From positions 496,001 to 560,000 of the forward strand of contig NC_020514.1 in the NCBI RefSeq assembly GCF_000347635.1: DNA of 64,000 nucleotides, given 5' to 3'. The stretch is from Paraglaciecola psychrophila 170. Its GTDB lineage: Bacteria; Pseudomonadota; Gammaproteobacteria; Enterobacterales; Alteromonadaceae. The notes below the pieces were generated by a model. The model made no database searches. It worked only from the letters and a program-made list of their open reading frames with translations, and was not told the origin of the DNA. The position numbers were made by a program, and so were the translations under genes. Of the stretch, positions 20,616 to 29,561 are shown piece by piece (the first letter of the stretch is position 1; the number at the start of each line of letters is the position of its first letter).

Positions 20616-20795
20616 TATTATTACCTTAATCTGAAAACTTTCACATTGCGTATTTTACCTTAATTTTTGCTATTAACAATAGGTGCTTACAACTCATAAT
20701 TAAAGAGCCAATAAATACAGGAATGGGTAATAATCTGGTAATTACTAAAGTGTTGTTATATTGTTCAAAATACTCGCAATAAGAAGTATATTTGT

Positions 20796-21509
20796 ATGCA
20801 AGTCACTGAAGTAACTGATAGTTTTAACTTAGATAACATTGTGCCGTTTTTTCAGCCTATTATGGATTTGAAGAATAACGTGGTTTGGAGTTATGAATGT
20901 CTCGCTCGACTTTTAACGTCTGGTCAAAATAGTTATTTACCTTCAGATTTTTTGTTCTTAGTTGAAAGGCAACGATCAGTCGCCCAGTTGACTCAAACCG
21001 TGTTTAGCCGCAGCGCCAATTATTTTAGAGATATTAACATGGCGTGGAATATCAATTTGAGTTTGTCGGATATGACTGACTCAAACATCCTTAAATTTCT
21101 TCAATCACAACTTGAGGATTATCTTAACCCAAAACGAATTTCTATTGAAATCACAGCATAAAATGCATTGGTAGAAAGTGCTGAATTCAGTCAATTTTAT
21201 GAAACGTGTGATGCTTTAGGTATTACCATTGTGATAGATAACTTTGATCAGAAAGAGTGTGATTTGCAGGCAATACTCTCATTACCCATATCCGCAATAA
21301 AAGTATCCGCTACATTATTTGATAATGTAACAAGCGATGCAGCCACAGAAAACTTTGTTAAAAGGCTAATCATTGCTGCCGCAGACAATAAGGTTGTGGT
21401 GATAGCTGAACGAATTGAACGCCAAGAAACGTTAGAGGTGGTAAAACAGCTGGGCATTAGATATGCCCAAGGATTTTATTTTAGTCAACCTAAAGCCAAG
21501 GCAGATTAA
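20796..21509 (+). pseudogene. EAL-domain c-di-GMP phosphodiesterase-like, in-frame stop
   Basis: A single EAL-like domain of about 237 codons without sensor or GGDEF domains. The frame is interrupted by TAA at 21159-21161. The context ATC ACA GCA TAA AAT GCA TTG reads IT-A-stop-NALVES, whereas the family motif here is ITENALVES; removing one CAT triplet restores GAA for that metal-binding glutamate. The signature motif itself is ECL (YECLARL) rather than EAL. The second half (VIDNFDQKECDL, IAERIERQETLEVVKQLGI, YAQGFYFSQP) is well preserved. Even if read through, activity is doubtful. The start ATG at 20796 has no obvious ribosome binding site. Confidence 0.82.
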
Positions 21510-21528
21510 ACGTTATACATTTCTATAG

Positions 21529-22185
21529 TTATAATTTTGCCAACAGTTGCCAGCTACTTTGTCCACTTTGCCAGTACTTTCGTTCGAAGGGTGTGATTGC
21601 CTTTTCACTCTGATATACACCGATTTGATTACTGATATCAGCAATATTTAAAGCGGCAGAAAATTCTTGTATGTATAACTGCCAATTACTTCTTACTTCC
21701 AGTGTTCCACCCAGTTTTAATATATCCCTTAATGCCGATGTGGCATACCAACGACGCTGCAAATGGGCCGATTTAGGATAGGGATTGGGATAGAGTAAAT
21801 AGTGTTTTGTTAATTTTTTATCAGAAAGAATAAGTAATCTTAAAAAATCACTCAGATCTGCACGTAATACCAAATAGTTTTGTAAAGTACTGGCGTAAGA
21901 TTGGTGTTTGTCTGTGCGTAAAGCGGATTTATCAATACCTATTACTCGCGCATTTGGATGTGCTTGAGCAATATTCACAGTGCTTTCACCTACACCACAA
22001 CAAGAGTCTAAAATAAGATCTCCCTGCCAATCCCCAAGCCAACTAATCGCATCTTGAAAGGCTTCTTGAGTATGTATCGATAGGGGCTTTTGACTTGCAC
22101 AAGCAAGGTGTCGGGTAACAACCTTGTGCAAATTTTGATGAATACCCGTTTGATTGGTACTGATGGTGCGTGATTGTTGCTGCAT
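21529..22185 (-). CDS. TrmB-like SAM-dependent methyltransferase
   Basis: 218 residues from the ATG at 22185, which overlaps the stop of the upstream permease gene as TAATG, indicating translational coupling. AdoMet site: LILDSCCGVGEST; a late motif LYPNPYPKSAHLQRRW corresponds to the FPDPWPKKRHHKRR motif of tRNA (guanine-N7)-methyltransferase TrmB. The usual N-terminal TrmB sequence is replaced by another, so it is a TrmB paralogue rather than the housekeeping enzyme; tRNA or another RNA is a plausible substrate. Coupling to an ABC exporter is unexplained. Confidence 0.75.
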   Translation of the reverse strand: MQQQSRTISTNQTGIHQNLHKVVTRHLACASQKPLSIHTQEAFQDAISWLGDWQGDLILDSCCGVGESTVNIAQAHPNARVIGIDKSALRTDKHQSYASTLQNYLVLRADLSDFLRLLILSDKKLTKHYLLYPNPYPKSAHLQRRWYATSALRDILKLGGTLEVRSNWQLYIQEFSAALNIADISNQIGVYQSEKAITPFERKYWQSGQSSWQLLAKL

Positions 22186-23078
22186 TAACTTCGGATGCCT
22201 ACGCCACGGTTGATCAGAGAGTAAGCCCAACCAAGTAATACCACGTTAAATCCTATTAATATGCCCAACGAGACATAGAAGTTAATATCCGACTCGCCTA
22301 GAAAACCAAATCTGAAGCCGCTTACCATATACACAATAGGGTTGATTTTACTGACCCACTGCCAGAATTCAGGCAATAAACTTAATGAGTAAAAGACGCC
22401 GCCTAAGTAAGTCAGTGGTGTCAGTATAAAGGTAGGTACAATACTCACATCATCAAATGAATTCGCGAAGATGCCGTTTATTAGCCCTGCAGTAGAAAAT
22501 AATATTGTTGTTAGTAGTAACGTCACAAAAATTATTAACAAATTGTGAATCTGTATATCTACAAAAAATAACGAGACAATGGTAACAATGATACCAACCA
22601 GCATGCCCCTAGCTACACCTCCACCAACGAATCCAGCGATAATTATCCAATTCGAAACGGGGGCAACTAATAACTCCTCAATATTTCGTTGATATTTAGC
22701 ACTATAAAAAGAAGAGGAAACATTGGAGTAAGCATTCGTGATCACCGCCATCATAATTAAGCCGGGTACAATAAACTCCATGTAGCTAAAACCGCCCATG
22801 TTGCCAATTCTGCTACCGATTAAATTACCAAAAATCACAAAGTACAATGACATGGTAATTGCAGGTGGAAGCAGAGTTTGGATCCAAATTCTTAAAAAAC
22901 GTAAACACTCTTTACGCCACATAGTTCTTAGGGCCACCATATTCAGGCTGTTCATAAGCGTAATGTTTTTTATAGGCTCAGGGCTGTTTATTGGTTCAAG
23001 ACTGTTTATTGGTTCAAGACTGTTTGTTGATTCAAGACTGTTTATCGGCTCAGAGCTGTTAGGCTTAAGGTTACTCAT
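22185..23078 (-). CDS. yadH: ABC-2 type transporter permease (YadH-like)
   Basis: The frame can start at GTG 23087 or ATG 23078 (used here). About 297 residues, with six hydrophobic segments, matching E. coli YadH from WRKECLRFLRIWIQTLLPP on: IFGNLIGSRIGNMGGFSYM, NIEELLVAPVSN, GGVFYSL and NPIVYMVSGFRFGFLG. The first 40 or so residues have no counterpart in E. coli and consist of a six-residue repeat (LEPINS type) from an 18-bp tandem repeat. The start of the conserved part (MNSLNMVALRTMW) is preceded by codons with no stop. It forms an exporter with the overlapping upstream ATPase; the substrate is unknown. Confidence 0.9.
   Translation of the reverse strand: MSNLKPNSSEPINSLESTNSLEPINSLEPINSPEPIKNITLMNSLNMVALRTMWRKECLRFLRIWIQTLLPPAITMSLYFVIFGNLIGSRIGNMGGFSYMEFIVPGLIMMAVITNAYSNVSSSFYSAKYQRNIEELLVAPVSNWIIIAGFVGGGVARGMLVGIIVTIVSLFFVDIQIHNLLIIFVTLLLTTILFSTAGLINGIFANSFDDVSIVPTFILTPLTYLGGVFYSLSLLPEFWQWVSKINPIVYMVSGFRFGFLGESDINFYVSLGILIGFNVVLLGWAYSLINRGVGIRS
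22976..23062 (-). repeat. 18-bp tandem repeat, more than four units
   Basis: Units starting at 22976, 22994, 23012, 23030 and a partial one at 23048, of the form GGTTCAAGACTGTTTATT. The 18-bp period keeps the frame and encodes the six-residue repeat at the N-terminus of the permease. Confidence 0.9.
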
Positions 23079-24036
23079 TAGTGACACCTAACGCTTGTTT
23101 TTTGGTTGGGTTAACGTCTTTTATGGATTTTCCAGATTCGACCATTCTAACGAATAGTTCTTCTAATCTATTGGATTTATTGCGCATACTTAATACTTGT
23201 ATCTCTTTTTGAGTTAACTGTTCAAAAACGGAGTTAAGGCCCGATTCCTTAGGCACATCCACTTCTAAAGTATGCTCGTCAACTAAACGGTATTCGAAGC
23301 CATCTAAAGTTAAAGAACTTAAGTTCTTTGATAAATCCAGCACAAAGGTTTCAATGTTTAATGTGGCAAGTAAGGCCTTCATACTGGTGTTTTTGACAAT
23401 AATACCTTTATCAATAATGGCGATATTGCGACATAACATTTCTGCTTCTTCAAGATAATGGGTGGTAAGAATAATTGTCACACCTTGGCGATTAATCTCT
23501 TGTAAAAAAGACCACATAGAGCGGCGTATTTCAATATCTACACCAGCAGTAGGTTCATCTAGAATAAGTATTCTAGGTTCATGCATTAATGCTCTGGCGA
23601 TCATTAGCCGTCTTTTCATGCCACCAGAAAGTTGTCTGGCAGGTGAGTCACGTTTGTCCCATAGGTCGAGTTGCCTAAGATATTTCTCAGCTCTGGGTTT
23701 AGCGACATCTTTAGGCACCCCATAATAACCTGCTTGGTTTAGCATGATCTGTATTAAAGGTTCGAATTGATTAAAATTAAATTCTTGCGGTACTAGCCCA
23801 ATACAAGATTTCGCTTCGATAGGTTGAGTCGCTAGCGAGTATTCAAAGATATCAACGTCACCTTGAGTTTTATTCACTAGCGAACTAATGATCCCTATGG
23901 CAGTTGATTTACCTGCGCCATTAGGGCCCAGCAAAGCGAAAAAATCGCCTTGCTTTACTATTAAGTCGATGCCTTTTAAGGCTTTGGTGCCCCCCTTATA
24001 GGTTTTAGTTAATCCTTTGATACTCAGTGCGTTCAT
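23071..24036 (-). CDS. yadG: ABC transporter ATP-binding protein (YadG-like)
   Basis: 321 residues from the ATG at 24036 (MNALSIKGLTKTYKGG), the usual family start. Walker A GPNGAGKST, Q-loop VPQE, signature LSGGMKRR, Walker B ILILDEPTAGVD and H-loop TTHYLEEAE are all present, then a C-terminal extension typical of ABC-2 exporter ATPases. The stop overlaps the start region of the permease gene, so the two are one operon, followed by the TrmB-like gene. In E. coli YadGH has no proven substrate. Confidence 0.92.
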   Translation of the reverse strand: MNALSIKGLTKTYKGGTKALKGIDLIVKQGDFFALLGPNGAGKSTAIGIISSLVNKTQGDVDIFEYSLATQPIEAKSCIGLVPQEFNFNQFEPLIQIMLNQAGYYGVPKDVAKPRAEKYLRQLDLWDKRDSPARQLSGGMKRRLMIARALMHEPRILILDEPTAGVDIEIRRSMWSFLQEINRQGVTIILTTHYLEEAEMLCRNIAIIDKGIIVKNTSMKALLATLNIETFVLDLSKNLSSLTLDGFEYRLVDEHTLEVDVPKESGLNSVFEQLTQKEIQVLSMRNKSNRLEELFVRMVESGKSIKDVNPTKKQALGVTNE

Positions 24037-24441
24037 ATTGACTGCCAGATAAAGTGTGAATCGAAATTGGGATATGCTCATGCATTTAAAATGTGTGCTT
24101 TATATATCGAATTCTAGCGACTAAAATTTGTAAAGATGTAGTTTATTTTAATAACAGAAGAGTCATATAACGGAGCTATAATATTGTGTTTACTATGCTT
24201 AATTCAAGCTTATGTGTGAATTGTTTTAGATTTGAGTCGAGAACGGGATATTGTCAGACAACTCTGATTTTTAGCAATCGCTTATATTTTCCAGTTATTG
24301 AAGTGATTAGCATTACGCCTAGTTCACGATTATACAGTTTAGGTCTGTGCAACGGTGATGGGAATGAGTTAGCTTTTATTTTATATATTAAAGAGACAAA
24401 AGGGCAATACGCCATTTTGTCTCTAATTAGAGACTATGATA
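24037..24441. other. 405-base gap without a convincing gene
   Basis: It holds the promoter region of the ABC operon. The only open frame (24186-24509, plus strand, 107 codons) runs into the 3' end of the opposite lipoprotein gene and shows no domain, signal peptide or ribosome binding site, so it is not called. Confidence 0.5.
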
Positions 24442-24861
24442 TTAACAGCCTTCAGGATCTGCCCCCAATTTTTTCTTGGTTGCAATGCATGCATCTTTTA
24501 ATTTTTTAGCTGCATCAGTTTTTAACTCAGCTGCTTTTTCCTTAGTCGCATTGATGGTTTCAGAGGCCTTTTTAGCTGTGGCATCGTATGCGTCACCGGC
24601 CTTCTCTTTGGCTTCGTCATAAGCCTCAGTTGTGCTTTCTTTTAAATCATCAGCCATATCTGCTGCGCTGTCAGCAAGCTTAGATGCACCCTCTTTAGTT
24701 TTGCCATATAACACTGATGACTTTTCCTTTGCTGTAGTTACCATTTCTTTGGTTTCTACTTCTACTTCTTGTGCCGATTCTTTCTGTGTGTCAGTGCAAG
24801 CGCTCAGCCCAATGCTTAGTGCGGCAAATGTCATTGCTAGGGTTATTTTTGATAAGGTCAT
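24442..24861 (-). CDS. alanine/lysine-rich lipoprotein with helical repeats
   Basis: 139 residues. A lipoprotein signal peptide with lipobox LSAC puts the mature N-terminus at Cys22. The rest is low-complexity, rich in Ala, Lys, Glu and Asp with a roughly 11-residue periodicity (DAYDATAKKASE, NATKEKAAELK), as in LEA-like or apolipoprotein-like amphipathic helices; the last residues include two cysteines. It may be an outer-membrane-anchored stress protein, but no function is assigned to it. A strong AAGGA lies 5 bases before the ATG. Confidence 0.8.
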   Translation of the reverse strand: MTLSKITLAMTFAALSIGLSACTDTQKESAQEVEVETKEMVTTAKEKSSVLYGKTKEGASKLADSAADMADDLKESTTEAYDEAKEKAGDAYDATAKKASETINATKEKAAELKTDAAKKLKDACIATKKKLGADPEGC

Positions 24862-24915
24862 TATTATTCCTTGTGATGTGTCTAATAAATAGTGTCTCGC
24901 TTAATACGCTCTTAG

Positions 24916-24963
24916 AAAAAGCCTTTAGCTATAAAAAGCCTTTAGCCATAAAAAGCCTTTAGC
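24916..24963. repeat. 17-bp tandem repeat, three units
   Basis: AAAAAGCCTTTAGC(T/C)AT repeated at 24916, 24933 and 24950 (third unit partial), just upstream of the lipoprotein start. Each unit includes AAAGCCTTT, which could form overlapping sites for a DNA-binding protein or be a simple slippage repeat. Confidence 0.85.
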
Positions 24964-25074
24964 GAATTCCGTTCCATGTTTTCAAAACGTTGATAAATAT
25001 GGTGTTTATAAAGATTACTTTATATTCGTCAGAAAAAGAGGTTATTTATGTCTTTAATTGACGACAGGTTCGTA

Positions 25075-25703
25075 TTACGTCGCAGTTGCTCGCACCATAA
25101 ACCTATGAATTGGGTTCGGTAACACACTGTCAAATGGATAACAGGTAACTAGGGTAAGGCTGGATTGTTCAACATCAAAAGTGTCGTTGTAATTTTTACT
25201 TTGAATATAGTTTAGCTGTAAATTCAAAGCAATACGCAGCGTTGTCACTTTGAACTGTTTACGCTTGTGTCGGGTCTTTACTTCGATAAGGTCACCTTTC
25301 TTGAGTCTTTTTAGGCTATTAAATTGTGTATCACGGTGACCTATTATCACGCTGTTACCTTTTTTCCCGGTTCAGGTGTTGAGCTGATGTGGGTCGGTGC
25401 AAAAGCCAAGTTTCTAGCACTGGCACCAGCCAGCACATACCAGCTTTTGTCCTTAATGATGAGTTCAGCCACTGGATGAGTATCTGCCCAAGGCCAAGGC
25501 TTGTGTTGTTTATCAGACTGTAGATTTTTATGCCAAGCATGAGCGATGAGGTATTGTGCTAACTCTGCTTTTGCAAAAATATAAAACCCGCCAGAAAATT
25601 GGTAAACACCCAGCAACAGACTCAAGGTTATAATTTTATGCCTGATGACTAGGGATAGTAGTTTTGAAATACTACCTTTCTTCTTGTAAGTAAGTACATA
25701 CAT
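25075..25703 (-). pseudogene. class GN sortase, frameshifted at A AAA AAG
   Basis: About 209 residues over two frames. One N-terminal membrane segment (IITLSLLLGVYQFSGGFYIF) precedes the sortase barrel. The first frame stops after TPEPGKKVTA; the other continues GNSVIIGHRDTQF. Catalytic residues of the second part: His in GHRDT, Cys in LTLVTCYPF and Arg in HRFMVRA. One A is missing in the run at 25360-25365 (T6 on the plus strand), or a minus-one ribosomal slip at the in-phase heptamer A AAA AAG would produce exactly the full enzyme. The short frame alone has none of the catalytic residues. The start at 25703 overlaps the target gene by 55 bases. It matches the sortase of the proteobacterial dedicated sortase system, with a single substrate next door. 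Confidence 0.85.
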
Positions 25704-27839
25704 ATAGCTAATCCAATTAAAATTAAGCCTGTTATTATCTTGATGGGTGCTGAAGTCGCTGTCTGAGGAAGGCTGCCAGATGATTGAACTAGTTGATTTG
25801 AGGTGCCTTTAGGTACTGGATCTGCTACTTTTTGAGTGTTTGATTGAACGTCAGCTGGGCCAGTTGGCGTTACATCTACGGCGACTAAGCTGGTGTGCTG
25901 ACTGACTAAATGATGTGCAAGAGCTGTTTCTGTAATCTGAGATTGGTATTCATTTTGCTCGGCTACGGAACTGCTAGGTCGCATACTCGCGCGGCGCTTA
26001 TCCCTAGTCAACTGGCTTATTTTTTCTCTAGCCCATAAAACATTGAGCCCTGAGATTGATTTTTGACAAGTCATTGCCAGAGTCTATATAACTGCTAGTG
26101 CCTAAAGAACTGCCAGAGCCTGAAGAACTGCCAGAGCCTAAAGAGTGTCCTGCTTCAATTATCCCGGCAGTTAGCCGGTAGCTCAGCACCAGCGGTTCGT
26201 CTTTATATAAGTCGCTTATAACGTTAGGGTAAAACTCTAACTGCCTATTCGATTGCAAGCTGCTGGAATTTAACTGCAACTCGATATCAGTCAAGGCTGG
26301 GTACTGTAATTTAGTTAATAATGTAAGCATCTTTTCTTGTACCTGAGCAATCGACCCAATGTAGGTAAAGGTTCCTTTGCCCATTTTGGCTGCTTCACTC
26401 ATAAAGTAACTGTTAGGTGCACTACCTATACCCACAGTAAATAGGCGTGTGTTTACAAGCTTGTCAGCGATCAACTGCATTAATGATTCTTAGTTGCCCA
26501 CGCTACCATCAGTAATGAAGACTATTTGGCGCAAAGTGCTCGAATCATTAACTCTAGCTTGGGAAAAGGCTAGTTTTAATGCACTTTTCATTTCTGTTCC
26601 ACCATTGGCAGATAAACTATTTACAAAATGTTTTGCATCCTGTTTATTATTTTTGTTTGCTAATTTTGGTGATTTCCACAAATTTTGTGCATAACTATTA
26701 AATTCAATAATATTAAAATTGTCTGTTTCTTGAAGTTGCTCAACAGCCAAAAACAGTGCTTTTTTGGCTTGTTTAATAGCGTCGCTCTCCATCGACCCTG
26801 ATGTATCGAGAACAAGAATCATTTCCCGTGGTTGAGTCTGCGTAACCTGCTCTGTATTGATTGGAGGTAGCAACATTATCAAACCATATTCATCGCCGTT
26901 AACTTGCTGGGTATAATTTACAGACTGCGGTGCTGCGCCTAATTCTGGTCGCCAGTTCAGAACAAAATCTTGGTTAGTAACACTGCCTTTTGATATTTGA
27001 ATATGATGACTCCCATCTGTTAGTCGTTTAACAGTGATGGGATGGAATTCGCTTTTAATGCCTTTCACCTTAAAACCAGCATGTAAACTTACCCTTAACT
27101 CGGTGTTTGGTTGGTTATAATTGCTGTAAGGAAACTCTGACGGTGTTTGTGTCTCTGGTGTCTTGTCGCTGGGGAAGTATCGAGGTGTAATGGTCATAGG
27201 GAAACGCAGACTATATTGTTGTCGGTCAAAATTTAGCGTTTGCTGATATTCAATTGTCACTTTAATCGTCTCACCTGGGCCGATATTCGCTATGGAATTA
27301 GAAAACATATTGGGCCGTTGCTGTGCCACTAAACTGGCTTTTATGCCCTGCGCTTTAGCCTGAAGATAAATCTGCTTTGCTTCAGATTTTTCCTTAATCT
27401 TACCTTCTATTTTGCGCTCACCCACTGTCATCAAAAAATGATCGACGGCGGCATTTTCGGGCAAAGGAAATACGTATAGTGCATCGACCCAATTTTCACC
27501 AGTATTCTTAAAGGTTTGGGTCAGTTTAGTACGAGCGACGATACCTGTTACCTTGATATCAACTCTGGTTTTAAGAACTGGGCTTAGCGAGTGTTGTGCA
27601 ACTGTTTCGCCCTGCACTAATTGTTGATGAATAAAAAACAAGGTGCCACTTTGGGCACTTTGATGATCTCTTATGGGTAGATTGATGAGAGCGACATTTA
27701 CTTGTTTGTCTGGTGATCCTAATTTACCTGAAATGGAAGGTGTGTTGTGTTTGTTGGTAAAAGCGGGCACTGCATATTGCAGGGCCCCTATCGCAATAAC
27801 CACCAAACTAACAACGGCAAGTTTAGGTAGTGATGACAT
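25649..27839 (-). pseudogene. sortase target protein with VIT and VWA domains, stop plus frameshift
   Basis: Intact, it would be about 729 residues: signal peptide/membrane anchor (about 8-25), VIT domain (about 85-205), VWA domain with the MIDAS motif DTSGSM (345-350), a Ser/Gly repeat, then a C-terminal sorting signal LPQTA, a hydrophobic stretch and RRK. This is the architecture of the marine proteobacterial sortase target family. Two lesions: TAA at 26490-26492, where FITDGSVGN is followed by a stop and then ESLMQLIADKL in the same frame (probably from GAA); and one extra A at 26060-26064 (T5 on the plus strand), after which GLNVLWAREKI continues in another frame. Only the first 449 residues would be made, lacking half the VWA domain and the sorting signal. 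Confidence 0.88.
26090..26143 (-). repeat. 18-bp tandem repeat in the sortase target gene
   Basis: Three units of the form AACTGCCAGAGCCTAAAG at 26090, 26108 and 26126. They encode the Gly/Ser-rich repeat SGSGSSLG, a flexible linker between the VWA domain and the C-terminal region. Confidence 0.85.
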
Positions 27840-27855
27840 AGCAAGGTTTCCTTTT

Positions 27856-28599
27856 TTATTGATTAGCTGCTGTCATTTCTGTCTGGTCATCAGATACTTT
27901 TAACATGACTCGGCGATCAAAAAAATCATCTTCGAAATGCACGCCTGCGCTAACTAATGAAGATTCACCGAATGAGTTAGTGATGACTTGCTCTTCTCTA
28001 ACGTTCTTATTAATGAGGTAGTTTTTTACTGTTAACGCACGTTGCTCAGAAAGAGCTTGATTAAACGTGCTGTCGCCACGTTTATCAGCGAAACCTGATA
28101 AGGTAATGCTTAATGCGGGATTTTTTTGTAAAGTTTTGGCTATCAAGTCTAACTGTGATTTATAGTGTGTCTCTAAAACATAAGAAGCTGTTTTAAATTG
28201 AATATTACTTTCAATTTCCGGAACGCTATGATTAAACGTAGCTTGTTCCAACGCACTATCCATTGATGCTATTTGAACCATTGCACGTTCTTTTGCTTGC
28301 TCAAAATTCTGTTGCATTACAAACAATTGTTGGTCTTTTTGTTCAAGTGCAGTGTTAGCTGTTTCTAGCTTTTTATCAGAGTTCAGGTCATCAGCTATCA
28401 TCACACCAAAAATGCCTGCGATTATCCCGCCTAGTGGTCCAGCGATGGCGGTGCCGATTACTACGCCTGAGCTAAGGCCAATGACTTCGTTGGTTTTTTC
28501 TTGAACACTGCGTTGTTCAGCAATTGCGCTGCCAGACAATAAGCAAGTGAAGGCGATCGCGGTAGTCATTTTAATACTGGTTATTTTCTTGTGTTTCAT
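27856..28599 (-). CDS. pdsO: sortase-system OmpA family protein PdsO
   Basis: 247 residues from the ATG at 28599, which has GGAG at a good distance; upstream codons are not supported. A signal peptide ending at GSAIA is followed by a glycine-zipper hydrophobic segment (VVIGTAIAGPLGGIIAGIFG), a coiled coil (about 70-120) and a C-terminal OmpA-like peptidoglycan-binding domain (LSGFADKRGDSTFNQALSEQRA, read in parts as LSGFADKRGD and ALSEQRALTVKNYL). The gene order and domain match the PdsO component of the proteobacterial dedicated sortase system. It is intact, unlike the target and sortase genes downstream in the same orientation. Confidence 0.9.
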   Translation of the reverse strand: MKHKKITSIKMTTAIAFTCLLSGSAIAEQRSVQEKTNEVIGLSSGVVIGTAIAGPLGGIIAGIFGVMIADDLNSDKKLETANTALEQKDQQLFVMQQNFEQAKERAMVQIASMDSALEQATFNHSVPEIESNIQFKTASYVLETHYKSQLDLIAKTLQKNPALSITLSGFADKRGDSTFNQALSEQRALTVKNYLINKNVREEQVITNSFGESSLVSAGVHFEDDFFDRRVMLKVSDDQTEMTAANQ

Positions 28600-28825
28600 T
28601 GTTATCTCCAAGAGAGTGGTTGTTTGATTCCTCTCTAGTAAACAAATATTGTGTGGCTAATTCAGGGAGGGAAAATGGCAATCTAGAGGTCAATTGTGGC
28701 GGAAAAATGGAAATTGTAATTTTTGGCTATTTATCGACTTAACCTAAAGATGTTTTGCGATATAGTTCAGCTATAACTAAAGCCGCTATGAAATAAAGCG
28801 GCAATAAAGTAAACAGGCACAGGCT

Positions 28826-29518
28826 ATGTCAAAACGTATCGCCTTGGTTGAAGATGACCAAGCATTAAGGGAAAACTATATTGCTGCGCTTAGCAAGCAA
28901 GGTTATGAGGTACAACCCTATCCTAATCGAAGTAGTGCAGAACAGGCATTTTCTGAGCGACTACCGGATTTGGCGATCATTGATATTGGTCTAGAAGATG
29001 AAATAGATGGTGGTTTTGCTGTTTGTCAGCAATTAAGAAGTTTATCCAAAACCTTACCTATTATTTTTTTTACTGCGCGAGATAATGATTACGACACTAT
29101 TTGTGGTTTGCGTATGGGCGCTGATGATTATCTGACCAAAGACATCAGTTTACCGCATTTATTGGCCAGAATAGCTGCACTGTTCAGACGGACGGAACTA
29201 TTAGATAGGCCACAAGCACAAACTGACCTGATTCAAACAGGTGATTTGCTGATGGACAGCAAACGTATGACTGTCAGCTGGAAAGGGCAGGGCATTGAAC
29301 TAACTGTTACCGAATTTTGGATGTTACACGCGGTTGCTAAATTTTCGGGACATGTCAAAAGCCGCCAACAACTGATGGATGAATCAAAGATGGTCGTGGA
29401 TGACAGCACCATTACATCCCATATCAAACGTATTCGTAAGAAATTTATGCAGCTAGACCCAGATTTTGACTGTGTCGAGACCGTTTATGGTATGGGGTAT
29501 AGATGGAAAAGCGTGTAA
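28826..29518 (+). CDS. pdsR: sortase-system response regulator PdsR (OmpR family)
   Basis: 230 residues. Receiver domain with acidic pair Asp10-Asp11, phosphoacceptor Asp53 (IIDIGL) and Lys105 (YLTKD); then an OmpR/PhoB winged helix (ELTVTEFWMLHAVAK ... SHIKRIRKKF). It is divergent from pdsO and 28 bases before the kinase gene, so it likely controls the pdsO-target-sortase operon across the 226-base divergent region. This is the response regulator usually linked to the proteobacterial dedicated sortase system. Confidence 0.93.
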   Translation: MSKRIALVEDDQALRENYIAALSKQGYEVQPYPNRSSAEQAFSERLPDLAIIDIGLEDEIDGGFAVCQQLRSLSKTLPIIFFTARDNDYDTICGLRMGADDYLTKDISLPHLLARIAALFRRTELLDRPQAQTDLIQTGDLLMDSKRMTVSWKGQGIELTVTEFWMLHAVAKFSGHVKSRQQLMDESKMVVDDSTITSHIKRIRKKFMQLDPDFDCVETVYGMGYRWKSV

Positions 29519-29561
29519 ATATGTTGTCACCGCTTAATGTCAGTTTGTGGGTGGCAAGTAT

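Noticed and set aside
22976..23062. CRISPR-like array
   Set aside because: Units are 18 bp, directly adjacent without spacers, and in frame within a coding region.
24186..24509. Plus-strand frame of 107 codons
   Set aside because: No domain, signal or ribosome binding site; its end overlaps the opposite lipoprotein gene by 68 bases.
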